NCBI GenBank assembly: GCA_016214035.1
Contig: JACRPF010000014.1
Span: 228,244-292,243 of the forward strand
Length of the DNA stretch: 64,000 nucleotides
Reading direction: 5' to 3'
DNA from: Spirochaetota bacterium
Lineage (GTDB): Bacteria > Spirochaetota > Brachyspiria > Brachyspirales > JACRPF01
Position numbers and translations under genes: made by a program. Below, piece after piece: positions 17,941 to 26,022 of the stretch (position 1 is the stretch's first letter; each line of letters begins with the position of its first letter). Below the pieces are notes generated by a model. It saw only the letters and a list, made by a program, of their open reading frames with translations. It did not search any database and was not told the DNA's origin.

Positions 17941-19278
17941 TTAGTGCAGCGAAATGGCTGTGTCTTTTATTATTTCGGAAATGGACGGATGCGGAAATAT
18001 TATCTCGGAAATATCTTTTACACGAAGTTCCGACTCTATCATCGCGGCGGCTCCGTATATCATCTCTGAGCATGCGCCGCCGAGCATATGCACGCCGAGC
18101 AGCACGCTCGTTTTTTCATGCACGAGCACTTTGCAGACACCAGCGTCTTCGCCGTTTTCGGCAAGAAAACGCCCGTTGACACGCAGCGGCATGGAGGCGG
18201 TACGATACGGTACGTTCGCTTTTTTCAATTCAGCTTCCGTGAGACCTGCGCCGGCCGCCTCCGGTATTCCATACACAGCCCACGGCATCGCGTGATAGCG
18301 CATCATATCACGAACGCCCGCGATGTTGTTCACGGCTACTTCCGCCATACGTGATGCGGCGTGCGCCAGAAGATATTTTCCCGTCACGTCGCCGATGGCA
18401 TATACGCCGGGCACATTGGTCTGCATCTTATCGTTTACGCGGACGCCTTTGTTGTCGAAATCAAGACCAATCGATTCAAACCCCATTCCCTTGGTATTTG
18501 GTCTTCGTCCGACGGCCATAAGTATGATGTCGGCGGTCACCGATTCCTGTTTGCCGTCTTTGGTATATTTCACCGTGTTGCCGCTGATTGATTCCACTTT
18601 TGCGTTCAGCTGGAAATCAACCGACGACATGGCTTTTCGAAGCATCGGTGCAAGCTCCGCGTCCATGAACGGTATTATCTCCGGCATCATTTCGATGACG
18701 GTTGTTTTTACACCAAGCGTGCTGAAAAACGATGCAAACTCAATGCCGATGACACCGCCGCCGATGACGGCAAGCGACTTGGGCATCGTTGACAGCGACA
18801 GTATCTCGGTGCTTGTGAGAACGCTTTTTGAATCCGCTCCCGGTATGGGCGGAACGAACGTCGATGAACCGGTGGCGATGATGATGTTTGTGCCTTCATA
18901 AACTGTTCCATTCACCATCACTTTACCCTGGCCGGTTATCATCCCGTTGCCGTTGACAACGGTAACCTTGTATTTCTTCATGAGATACGCAATGCCGCCG
19001 CGAAGTTTTTCCATTACTTCGTTTTTCCACGCCATCGCTTTGGCGAGATCGAAACGGGGATTGTCGAACGTCACGCCGAAACGTCCCGCATGAATGCCGT
19101 GCGCATAGAGCTTTGCGGAATTGAGGAGCGTTTTGGTTGGAATGCAGCCTTCATTCAAGCATACACCGCCGAGATTCGCTTTCTCTACCAGCAGTACTGA
19201 TTTACCCTGTGCACCGGCACGTTCTGCAGCGATGTATCCGCCCGGTCCGCCGCCGATGATGATTATATCGTATGTCAT
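17941..19278 (-). CDS. lpdA: Dihydrolipoyl dehydrogenase (E3)
   Basis: E3 reoxidises dihydrolipoyl groups of E2 and reduces NAD+. The 445-residue product has the FAD motif IIIGGGPGGYIAAERA, the redox disulfide GGVCLNEGCIPTK, the NAD motif VIGGGVIGIEFA and the C-terminal base region FPHPSISE (catalytic HPxxSE). I start it at the ATG at 19278, preceded by GGAGAA. An upstream ATG at 19410 would add 44 residues encoded by a GC-rich repeat and unlike the family. Confidence 0.95.
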   Translation of the reverse strand: MTYDIIIIGGGPGGYIAAERAGAQGKSVLLVEKANLGGVCLNEGCIPTKTLLNSAKLYAHGIHAGRFGVTFDNPRFDLAKAMAWKNEVMEKLRGGIAYLMKKYKVTVVNGNGMITGQGKVMVNGTVYEGTNIIIATGSSTFVPPIPGADSKSVLTSTEILSLSTMPKSLAVIGGGVIGIEFASFFSTLGVKTTVIEMMPEIIPFMDAELAPMLRKAMSSVDFQLNAKVESISGNTVKYTKDGKQESVTADIILMAVGRRPNTKGMGFESIGLDFDNKGVRVNDKMQTNVPGVYAIGDVTGKYLLAHAASRMAEVAVNNIAGVRDMMRYHAMPWAVYGIPEAAGAGLTEAELKKANVPYRTASMPLRVNGRFLAENGEDAGVCKVLVHEKTSVLLGVHMLGGACSEMIYGAAAMIESELRVKDISEIIFPHPSISEIIKDTAISLH

Positions 19279-19317
19279 ATATTCGTTCTCCAAGAATGAT
19301 GTTCCATACAAATTAAC

Positions 19318-19422
19318 GTCGCTTTCGCGCGGTCGCCAAGTTCGGCTCCGCAACGGCATCCGGCACCGCTTGCGCTCGGCGTTAGCGCGGATGTTCCCAG
19401 TAAATCGCACATCCTGTGCTGG
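19318..19422. repeat. GC-rich mosaic intergenic repeat, copy A
   Basis: The 198-bp gap between E2 and lpdA carries modules shared with copy B at 21739-21905. They are GTCGCTTTCGCG (19318-19329), TTCGGCTCCGCAACG (19341-19355), GCATCCGGCACCGCT (19356-19370) and a 23-bp module identical in both copies (19368-19390) that contains the hairpin GCGCT-7-AGCGC. A second hairpin, GCACA-TCC-TGTGC, follows. The order differs between copies, so this is a mosaic and not a simple duplication. It lies inside the operon, untranslated. Confidence 0.7.
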
Positions 19423-19476
19423 CTTTTTATTGAGTATCGTCTTATTTTCATTTATGTTTTCCTGAGTAGTTCCGCG

Positions 19477-20829
19477 CTATGCTTCCAGCATCATAAGTAC
19501 ATCAAAGTTCGCCAGATTGTCCGATATCGCCTTGAGGAAACGTGCCGCAGGCGCACCGTCAACCGGTTGATGATTGTACGTGAGCGACAATCCCATATGC
19601 GGCACGAATGCTGTTGCACCGTCTTTCATAACCGGCCGCAATGAAACGGCACAGACGCCGAGAATGGCGACTTCCGGCGGATTCAATACCGGCGTGAAAC
19701 TCTCAATACCGAGCGCACCGAGATTACTGATGGTGAACGTTGCGCCGGAAAGCTCATCCGGTTTCGCGACACCATCCACACATGCCTTGCCGAGACGTTT
19801 TGCTTCTGCAGAGATCTGCCGGAGCGACATGGCCTGAGCGTTACGTATCACCGGCACCATGAGGCCTTTCGGTGTGTCAACAGCGAAACCGATATGCACG
19901 GCGTCGAATTCGCGCATCACATCGCCCAGAAAATGAGCGTTCATGTATTTGAACTGCGGCAGTGTGCGCGATACCGTATAGAGCACGAAGTCATTGAGCG
20001 TTATTTTGTTAAGCCCAAGTGCATCATCGGTTTTCTTGATGCGTTCGCGATAGTTCATCATGACCGACGCATCGGCTGACGACGAGAGCGTAAGCTGCGC
20101 TGTGGTAGTGAGCGACGCAAGCATGCGCTGCGAAATGACCTTGCGAATACCTTTTACCGGTATGTCGGTACTTGCGCCGGGGAACGGCAGTGCTTTCGCA
20201 TCGACACGAGCTTTTTTTGCGGTAAGGTCAACGGCAAGTATACGGCCGCCGATACCGCTGCCGCTTGCCGGTATGCTCAGGCCGGATTCACGCGCATGCG
20301 CTGCCGCCGCGGGAGATATTCCGTTTGCGATAGCGTTTCTTACATCGCGTTCGATTACACGGCCGCCGGGCCCGCTGCCCGGAAGCGATGATGCATCAAC
20401 GCCTTTATCATTTGCGAGATTACGCGCGCGCGGTGAAACGCCGACATGTTCACCGGATACGGCGACTGGAGCAGCCGGTGACGCTGAAACTGCGTCGGTT
20501 GATACAGCGGGTGCTGGTGATGCTGTTGCTGGAGCGGCGGGCGTTTCAGATTTTACTGCCGATGACGGAGTCATTGCGCTCACATCTTCACCGGGCTTTC
20601 CAACCGCGGCGATGACGGTCATCACGGGAACATCCTCCCCCGCCGGGAAAAATATCTTCAGAAGCGTTCCCGCCTCGGGGGCTTCAATCTGGAATGTGGC
20701 CTTGTCGGTCTCAACGTCGCAGATCACTTCACCGGCGGCAACACTGTCGCCTTCCTTTTTTTTCCATTCGAGGATGATGCACGATTCAACGGTATTTCCC
20801 TGTTTGGGCAAGAGCACTTCTTTCGCCAT
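19477..20829 (-). CDS. Dihydrolipoyl acyltransferase (E2) of 2-oxoacid dehydrogenase complex
   Basis: The core of the complex, 450 residues. The lipoyl domain (1-78) has its lipoylated lysine in ETDKATF (Lys43). An Ala/Pro-rich linker follows, then a subunit-binding domain (VSPRARNLANDKGVD...GPGGRVIERDV), and about 40 residues later a second, partial copy (ARESGLSIPASGSGIGGRIL). The catalytic domain ends with HQPVDGAPAARFL, keeping the active His and Asp-Gly of the usual HRxxDG. AGGAG precedes ATG by 8 nt. It follows deoR by 22 bp. Lipoylation would be supplied by lipB and lipA of the same operon. Confidence 0.93.
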   Translation of the reverse strand: MAKEVLLPKQGNTVESCIILEWKKKEGDSVAAGEVICDVETDKATFQIEAPEAGTLLKIFFPAGEDVPVMTVIAAVGKPGEDVSAMTPSSAVKSETPAAPATASPAPAVSTDAVSASPAAPVAVSGEHVGVSPRARNLANDKGVDASSLPGSGPGGRVIERDVRNAIANGISPAAAAHARESGLSIPASGSGIGGRILAVDLTAKKARVDAKALPFPGASTDIPVKGIRKVISQRMLASLTTTAQLTLSSSADASVMMNYRERIKKTDDALGLNKITLNDFVLYTVSRTLPQFKYMNAHFLGDVMREFDAVHIGFAVDTPKGLMVPVIRNAQAMSLRQISAEAKRLGKACVDGVAKPDELSGATFTISNLGALGIESFTPVLNPPEVAILGVCAVSLRPVMKDGATAFVPHMGLSLTYNHQPVDGAPAARFLKAISDNLANFDVLMMLEA

Positions 20830-20851
20830 GACGATAATCTCCTATGATTAA

Positions 20852-21598
20852 TCAAACCCGTGAAACGGTAACGCCGGTCTTCTCAACCGCGGCAACCGCT
20901 TCATCGGTCATTGTCGTATCGGTAATGAGCGTATCAACTGCATTGATCGGAAGCACCTGAACGAAACCCTTTTTTCCGAATTTCTGTGCATCGGCGATAA
21001 GCACAACCTTATCCGCTTTTTCCGCAATCTTTTTGGCGACTTCCGCACTTTCAATGAGGTGCGTGGTAAGCCCGTGTTCTATCGAAAATCCGTCCGTGCC
21101 GATGAAAGCGAGCGATACATGAAACTGCTCAAGCTCACGAAGCGTCATGGGGCCTACGAACGATTCGGTGGCGGGACGGAATTCTCCGCCGATAAGCGTG
21201 AGATGCATCGCCGGATTGATGCGCGCATACGGAAATATGAGTGATGAATTACTGACGATATGAATATCACGTTTTCCGAGAAGATATTTTGCAATGAGCG
21301 CCGTCGTTGTTCCCGCATCCACCATTATCGTATCACCGTTCTGAACCATCTCAGCGGCCGCTTTTGCGATGCGCTTTTTTGAATCGTTCATGTTCTTTAA
21401 GCGTTCCATAATGCTCGGATGGAACGCAGGCAACGCCCCGCCTTTGCTGCGTATGATAAGACCCTTTTCTTCAAGTGAACTCAAACATGTCCTTACGGTT
21501 ACCGCGGACACGTTAAGCTGTTTGCTGAGCTCATTAACGCTGATACTGCTGTCTTCAGCCAATATCGCTATTATTTTACTTTCGTAATCACTGCTCAT
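20852..21598 (-). CDS. DeoR-family transcriptional regulator
   Basis: 248 residues: an N-terminal winged helix-turn-helix (about 5-57, with SISVNELSKQLNVSAVTVR) and a C-terminal sugar-phosphate sensing domain with VDAGTTTALIAKYL and IGTDGFSIEHGLTT. DeoR proteins usually repress sugar catabolic operons and are released by a phosphorylated sugar. As first gene of the operon it probably controls itself and the dehydrogenase/polyol genes below. A perfect palindrome within its promoter is a candidate operator. Confidence 0.92.
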   Translation of the reverse strand: MSSDYESKIIAILAEDSSISVNELSKQLNVSAVTVRTCLSSLEEKGLIIRSKGGALPAFHPSIMERLKNMNDSKKRIAKAAAEMVQNGDTIMVDAGTTTALIAKYLLGKRDIHIVSNSSLIFPYARINPAMHLTLIGGEFRPATESFVGPMTLRELEQFHVSLAFIGTDGFSIEHGLTTHLIESAEVAKKIAEKADKVVLIADAQKFGKKGFVQVLPINAVDTLITDTTMTDEAVAAVEKTGVTVSRV

Positions 21599-21656
21599 TT
21601 ATATTCTTTTATAGCACTTTATCTTTCGTTATGCTTTTCTTTTGCTTTCATATCGC

Positions 21657-21686
21657 ATAATATAATCAATATATTGAATTTGTCAA
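21657..21686 (-). promoter_or_regulatory. Promoter with built-in palindrome for the deoR-dehydrogenase operon
   Basis: Minus strand: TTGACA (21681-21686) with TATTAT (21657-21662, 18 bp) or TATATT (21659-21664, 16 bp) as -10. The spacer contains the perfect 12-bp palindrome TCAATATATTGA (21666-21677), well placed for a repressor to block polymerase. The deoR ATG is 58 bp downstream. Confidence 0.7.
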
Positions 21687-21738
21687 GCATTTTTTGAATA
21701 AAAAGACATTCGTACAGTATTTGATTTTCCAAAATAAT

Positions 21739-21905
21739 GTCGCTCTCGCGATGCATCCGGCATCGCTCGCTTTGCGCCATCCGTGGCGCCGCTCACCTTG
21801 GGGCATCCAAGCCCCACAGCTTGCGCTCGGCGTTAGCGCGGGCATCTATTGATACTCCGCACTGTTCGCCTTCGGCTCAGCAACGCCATGTGCGTGCTTT
21901 TTCTG
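21739..21905. repeat. GC-rich mosaic intergenic repeat, copy B
   Basis: This lies in the 414-bp gap between deoR and kdsD, which holds no gene: only two promoters and this repeat. Modules shared with copy A are GTCGCTCTCGCG (21739-21750), GCATCCGGCATCGCT (21753-21767), the identical 23-bp hairpin module (21819-21841) and TTCGGCTCAGCAACG (21871-21885). Between them lies an extra hairpin, TGGGGC-ATCCAA-GCCCCA (21799-21816). No open frame or terminal repeats of an insertion element are visible. Confidence 0.7.
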
Positions 21906-21955
21906 GTATACCAATTCTCAAATTATATGGATTGTTGAAAATATCCCGCGCTATG

Positions 21956-21984
21956 TTGACAATATGAAATTTTATCTATATTGT
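21956..21984 (+). promoter_or_regulatory. Sigma70-like promoter of kdsD
   Basis: TTGACA (21956-21961), 17 bp, TATTGT (21979-21984), 28 bp before the kdsD ATG. It is nearly the same as the lspA promoter around the -35 box. Confidence 0.7.
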
Positions 21985-22012
21985 TACGTATTAAATCAAC
22001 GGGAATAAAATC

Positions 22013-22978
22013 ATGGATGATAATGAATTGATCGCATATGCGCGCGATGTTCTGAAAGAAGAAGCAAAAGCCATTCAAACTCTTGCATCGCATATCGATG
22101 AGCCATTCATCAACGCTGCCAGGCTGTTACTGTCGTGCGAAGGGCGTGTGGTTGTTTCGGGCACCGGGAAAAGTGGTCACGTTGCACGGAAGTTCGCATC
22201 CACGCTGGCTTCAACCGGAACGCCGTCGTTCTTTGTTCATCCGGCAGAATGCCTTCACGGCGATTTCGGTATGATAGCGAAGAACGACATGATGGTGTTC
22301 ATCTCGAAAAGCGGTGAGTCCCGCGAGGTGCTCGAAATCGTCCCCTATCTGAAACGATTCAACATCCCGCTCATCGCAATCTGCAATAATCCCGATTCTC
22401 TGCTCGCGCAGAATGCAACAATAACGCTTCTGCTGCATATCGAACGTGAAGTATGTCCGCTCAATCTCGCACCCACCACCAGTTCAACCGTGACGCTCGC
22501 GCTCTGCGACGCCATCGCCGTGACGCTCATGAAGATGCGTGGTTTTTCCGAAAGCGATTACGCCGTCTTTCATCCGGGCGGAAGTCTCGGCAAGCAGCTG
22601 ACCAAGGTATCGCGTATCATGCACAGCGGTGCCGCGCTGCCGCTCGTCAAAGAACACATAAAACTGAAAGACGCGCTGATGACTATTATTGAAAAACGGC
22701 TTGGTGTAGCCATCATCGTCGATGCAGAAGGATATCTCCGCGGCATCGTGGTTGACGGCGACCTGAAACGCCTGCTGGTGAATGACGGCGTGAATGTCCT
22801 TGAAAAAGAAGTGCGTGACGTCATGACAAAAACGCCGAAGACGATAGCGCCCGACGCCATGCTCGGTGAAGCGCTTGCAAAAATGGAAGGCGTCATCACA
22901 TCGCTGGTTGTGGTCGAGAACGGCAGACCCGTGGGTCTCATCCGCATCCACGATATTCTCATGCACAAAGCGGTTTAG
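22013..22978 (+). CDS. kdsD: Arabinose-5-phosphate isomerase
   Basis: KdsD converts ribulose-5-phosphate to arabinose-5-phosphate, the first step to Kdo of LPS inner core. The 321-residue product has a SIS domain (about 30-180, with SGTGKSGHVARK and SKSGESREV) and two C-terminal CBS domains (from about 205 and 270), the standard layout. The family box FHPGGSLGKQL is present. Its stop overlaps the stop of the TonB receptor gene by 4 bp on the other strand. No kdsA or kdsC is next to it. Confidence 0.93.
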   Translation: MDDNELIAYARDVLKEEAKAIQTLASHIDEPFINAARLLLSCEGRVVVSGTGKSGHVARKFASTLASTGTPSFFVHPAECLHGDFGMIAKNDMMVFISKSGESREVLEIVPYLKRFNIPLIAICNNPDSLLAQNATITLLLHIEREVCPLNLAPTTSSTVTLALCDAIAVTLMKMRGFSESDYAVFHPGGSLGKQLTKVSRIMHSGAALPLVKEHIKLKDALMTIIEKRLGVAIIVDAEGYLRGIVVDGDLKRLLVNDGVNVLEKEVRDVMTKTPKTIAPDAMLGEALAKMEGVITSLVVVENGRPVGLIRIHDILMHKAV

Positions 22979-25320
22979 AATTCTATTTTCATATCCAGCA
23001 CGGCGAAGAACGGGAAGTCGAGCACATATCGCCGCTCGAGCGTTTTATCAGCGCTTACCCTGAACGAGTAATCCAATTCATTGCGCTGATTATATACATT
23101 GACGAATGTTATCGCCGTGGTGCTTTTCGTTTCCACACCGAACAATCCGATAAGCGTGAACAGTGAAACCGGCAGCGTGAGTTTGATATCGAGATTATGC
23201 ACGACAGGAGTTCTCGCGCTGTTGTACGCCGCATAGGTCACCTGATAATTGGTATATCCCGACGCTATATTGGTCGCAACACCGATTCCCGGCGTATAGG
23301 GTTTTCCGCCGGTCAATCTGAAGTCGAATGACAATTTTACGTCATCAAGCCAGTTCAGAACAGGCGTCACCGTATTGGAACGATACGTGAATTCGAGTAT
23401 TGCCGATACCGTGTGCTCGCGGAGATACGCCGGCGTAAACAGTGTATTACTCGGCTGCAGCGGTACTGCCAGCCCGTTGATTGACTCAGTGCCGTGAACG
23501 TAGGTGTATGAAAGCCAGCCGTTGAACCATCCATGCTCCTCTTCTTTCTTCTGCAGATAGATATCACCGCCGTACACATTCCGTGTGCCGGTATTCATAT
23601 ATCGGTTCGACTGGTCACGTTCAAAGACATCATAATAACGTTTTACAAAGCATTCAGCTTTCGCCGTATACAATGTGCTGCCATATTCATATCCGACGAT
23701 GCCGTGAACCGCCTTCTGACTGAACAGATCGGGATTTCCGGTGTTCGTGTTGATATAATTCCAGTTCAGCGGAAACATCGAATAGAGTCCGCCGCGGATA
23801 TACAGCCCCATCTCCTTTGTCATCTCCCACTTTACGCCGCCGCGAGGATTGAGCTGGTATTCCGGTGTGAAGAAGTTATATTCGCCGCGAAGACCAGCCT
23901 GCAGTATCAGCGAGGGTACTACCGTCCAGTCATCCATGATGTATGCGGCGGTATAATGCGCGATGATATCGGGATATCCGCGGCTGTAATTACTGTAGTT
24001 GCTGTATACGGTAGATGTTCCGTTCGTTTTATAGTAATCAGTGCGATACCAGGCATTCGCTATGAGCGGGAAATATACGGCACCGAATGACAGCTTGTGG
24101 CTTTCAAGCGAGTTGACATACCAGTTCATACCGGACTGATAGAACATCTCGTTCTCTACATTACTCGATGTTGAGGATAATCCGTCGCTGGTGCGCCATG
24201 ACGCCGTTGAGCGCGGCATAACTGCGCCGAACAGTTCAAAATAATCATTGCCGAACCTGTGTTCGTAACGGCATTCAAGAAGCCCGTGTAATGCCCTGTA
24301 ATGGTCGTTGCCGCTGGCTCCCGGCGGAAGTGACGACGATACAAAACCGCTTATCGTGATTGCCATATCCCAATCCATGCCTTCAAGCGAGCCGTATCCG
24401 CTCAGCGTGATGAGATCGTTCTCCGACACATACCATGAACATTTCAGCAGTCCGTCGACAAGATACGGGAACTGCACGCTGTCGCGCCATTCATCGCGTA
24501 TGAACAGCGGCGCCACAAAGTCATAATAGGTCCGGCGTATATCGAAAAATACGGTGATGTTGCTGGTTATCGGGCCGTCAAGTTTTATCTCGCCGGTCGC
24601 GAGACCCGCATCGATGAATCCCGACCATGCTGTTCTGCTCCCGTTCAACGTCTTAACATCGAGTATGCCCGACAACCCCTGCCCGAACGACGCCGGATAT
24701 CCCGCGGTATACAAATCGATACGGTCGATGACCAATGGATTGAACATCGATATTCTTCCGCCGAAGCGCTGCGGAACCGGTATGTAGACACCGTCCATCA
24801 TTGAAAACCATTCGGTCTGATCCCCGCCCTGAATAAACATACGGCTGTCGAACGTCCCGCCGGAAGACGATACTCCGGGCAGCGACTGCAGCGAACTGAC
24901 GGCATCGTTGAACGCGACCTGCGTGGTCCGCATCATCGCCTCTTTTTTTATCGTCGTCTGTCCTGTCGCCGTACCTTCAGTGCGTTTTGCGGTAACAACA
25001 ACGTCTTTCGCGTAACGTATGGATTCATTCGACAGGTTCATCGCGAGAGTTACATTCGTGTTACGCAGCAGTACAGTCCGGGTCTCCCGGCTATACCCGG
25101 ACAAAAACGCGGCGATAGTGTATGTTCCGTTGGTAAGCCCGCTGATAACCGCTTTGCCTTTGTCGTCGGTATATTCCTCACGCCCAGTTTCACGAACGCT
25201 CACTGCGGTATCGGGGATGGGGCTCTTGCCGTCGGTGACTATCACGGTTATGTCTGCCGCGAATACCGGGACGATAAGCGCCATGGTTATGAAAAATAAT
25301 TTTATTTTCACTGATAACAT
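22975..25320 (-). CDS. TonB-dependent outer-membrane receptor with CarboxypepD_reg N-domain
   Basis: 781 residues. A signal peptide (about 1-21, ending PVFAA) is followed by a carboxypeptidase-regulatory-like domain (about 24-95), a plug domain (about 105-235, with GVSSSGGTFDSRMFIQGGDQ) and a beta-barrel ending in Phe (DMKIEF), the usual outer-membrane targeting residue. It resembles SusC/FecA-like receptors by layout only; the ligand is unknown. No SusD, TonB or ExbB is encoded nearby. The promoter sits so close that the mRNA leader would be only about 5 nt; a GTG three codons in (25311) is an alternative start. Confidence 0.88.
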   Translation of the reverse strand: MLSVKIKLFFITMALIVPVFAADITVIVTDGKSPIPDTAVSVRETGREEYTDDKGKAVISGLTNGTYTIAAFLSGYSRETRTVLLRNTNVTLAMNLSNESIRYAKDVVVTAKRTEGTATGQTTIKKEAMMRTTQVAFNDAVSSLQSLPGVSSSGGTFDSRMFIQGGDQTEWFSMMDGVYIPVPQRFGGRISMFNPLVIDRIDLYTAGYPASFGQGLSGILDVKTLNGSRTAWSGFIDAGLATGEIKLDGPITSNITVFFDIRRTYYDFVAPLFIRDEWRDSVQFPYLVDGLLKCSWYVSENDLITLSGYGSLEGMDWDMAITISGFVSSSLPPGASGNDHYRALHGLLECRYEHRFGNDYFELFGAVMPRSTASWRTSDGLSSTSSNVENEMFYQSGMNWYVNSLESHKLSFGAVYFPLIANAWYRTDYYKTNGTSTVYSNYSNYSRGYPDIIAHYTAAYIMDDWTVVPSLILQAGLRGEYNFFTPEYQLNPRGGVKWEMTKEMGLYIRGGLYSMFPLNWNYINTNTGNPDLFSQKAVHGIVGYEYGSTLYTAKAECFVKRYYDVFERDQSNRYMNTGTRNVYGGDIYLQKKEEEHGWFNGWLSYTYVHGTESINGLAVPLQPSNTLFTPAYLREHTVSAILEFTYRSNTVTPVLNWLDDVKLSFDFRLTGGKPYTPGIGVATNIASGYTNYQVTYAAYNSARTPVVHNLDIKLTLPVSLFTLIGLFGVETKSTTAITFVNVYNQRNELDYSFRVSADKTLERRYVLDFPFFAVLDMKIEF

Positions 25321-25332
25321 ACTATACCAGTC

Positions 25333-25361
25333 AGTATATAAGCTTAGTTATGTAGCGTCAA
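25333..25361 (-). promoter_or_regulatory. Promoter of the TonB receptor gene
   Basis: Minus strand: TTGACG (25356-25361), 17 bp, TATACT (25333-25338). The -10 box ends 12 bp before the ATG, so the transcript would be almost leaderless. Confidence 0.65.
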
Positions 25362-25387
25362 GCAAGTACGCCGGATGTCAAATTGGG

Positions 25388-25416
25388 TTGCGGGAACGCC
25401 CGCGCTATGATATACT
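25388..25416 (+). promoter_or_regulatory. Possible promoter of the adk operon
   Basis: TTGCGG (25388-25393), 17 bp, TATACT (25411-25416), 34 bp before the adk ATG. The -35 match is weak, and TATGAT at 25406 is an alternative -10. Confidence 0.35.
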
Positions 25417-25450
25417 TCCTCGTCAATCAAGATTACCAAAGGAGATCACC

Positions 25451-25999
25451 ATGATATTGATACTCGTAGGCGCCCCGGGCGGCGGAAAAGGCACTCAGGC
25501 GGCAAAACTTAAGGAACAATTCAAGATTGCGCACATCTCAACCGGAGATATGCTCCGTGAGAACGTGAAAGCGGGAACCGCACTCGGCGCGGAAGCGAAC
25601 GGCTTCATGCAGAGCGGCGCACTCGTCCCCGATGCGCTTATCATAAAAATGATCGAAGCACGTATCAAAGATGCGGACTGCAAAAATGGTTTCCTGCTCG
25701 ACGGATTCCCCCGGTCATTACCCCAGGCGGAAGCGCTTGATAAGATGCTTACCGCGAACAAACTGAAGCTCGATGCTGTCATCAACCTCCAGGTCGACGA
25801 AGATGAACTCGTGAAACGCCTCCTGAGCCGCGGCCGCGCAGACGACAATGAGAAGACGATACGTAACCGTCTTCAGGTGTTCAAGACGCAGACAGAACCG
25901 GTGCTCGGGCATTACGGCTCGCAGAAACGCGTCAAGAACATCCACGGTATGGGCGCCATCGACGAGATCTATACGCGCATACTTGAAGCATTGAAATAA
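25451..25999 (+). CDS. adk: Adenylate kinase, short-LID form
   Basis: Adk interconverts ATP + AMP and 2 ADP in the cytoplasm. It has the P-loop GAPGGGKGT, the AMP-binding block HISTGDMLRE and the DGFPRS motif. At 182 residues it lacks the zinc-finger LID insert (LID region SRGRADDNEKTIRNR). The frame is open far upstream, but AAAGGAGATCACC before the ATG at 25451 fixes the start. The ABC transporter gene follows after 23 bp. Confidence 0.96.
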   Translation: MILILVGAPGGGKGTQAAKLKEQFKIAHISTGDMLRENVKAGTALGAEANGFMQSGALVPDALIIKMIEARIKDADCKNGFLLDGFPRSLPQAEALDKMLTANKLKLDAVINLQVDEDELVKRLLSRGRADDNEKTIRNRLQVFKTQTEPVLGHYGSQKRVKNIHGMGAIDEIYTRILEALK

Positions 26000-26022
26000 A
26001 GGATACGACGCACAGCTTTTCT

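Noticed and set aside
19279..19410. Longer lpdA start adding 44 residues
   Set aside because: The extra part is encoded by the GC-rich repeat, has no similarity to E3 proteins, and GGAGAA precedes the ATG at 19278.
21799..21816. TGGGGC hairpin as a rho-independent terminator
   Set aside because: No U-tract follows it on either strand.
19318..21905. Repeats A and B as an insertion element or CRISPR
   Set aside because: No transposase, terminal inverted repeats or target duplications; the modules are not evenly spaced and differ in order.
25019..25450. Long adk frame starting at 25019
   Set aside because: It runs antisense through the TonB receptor signal region; the adk P-loop starts right after the ATG at 25451, which has a strong ribosome site.
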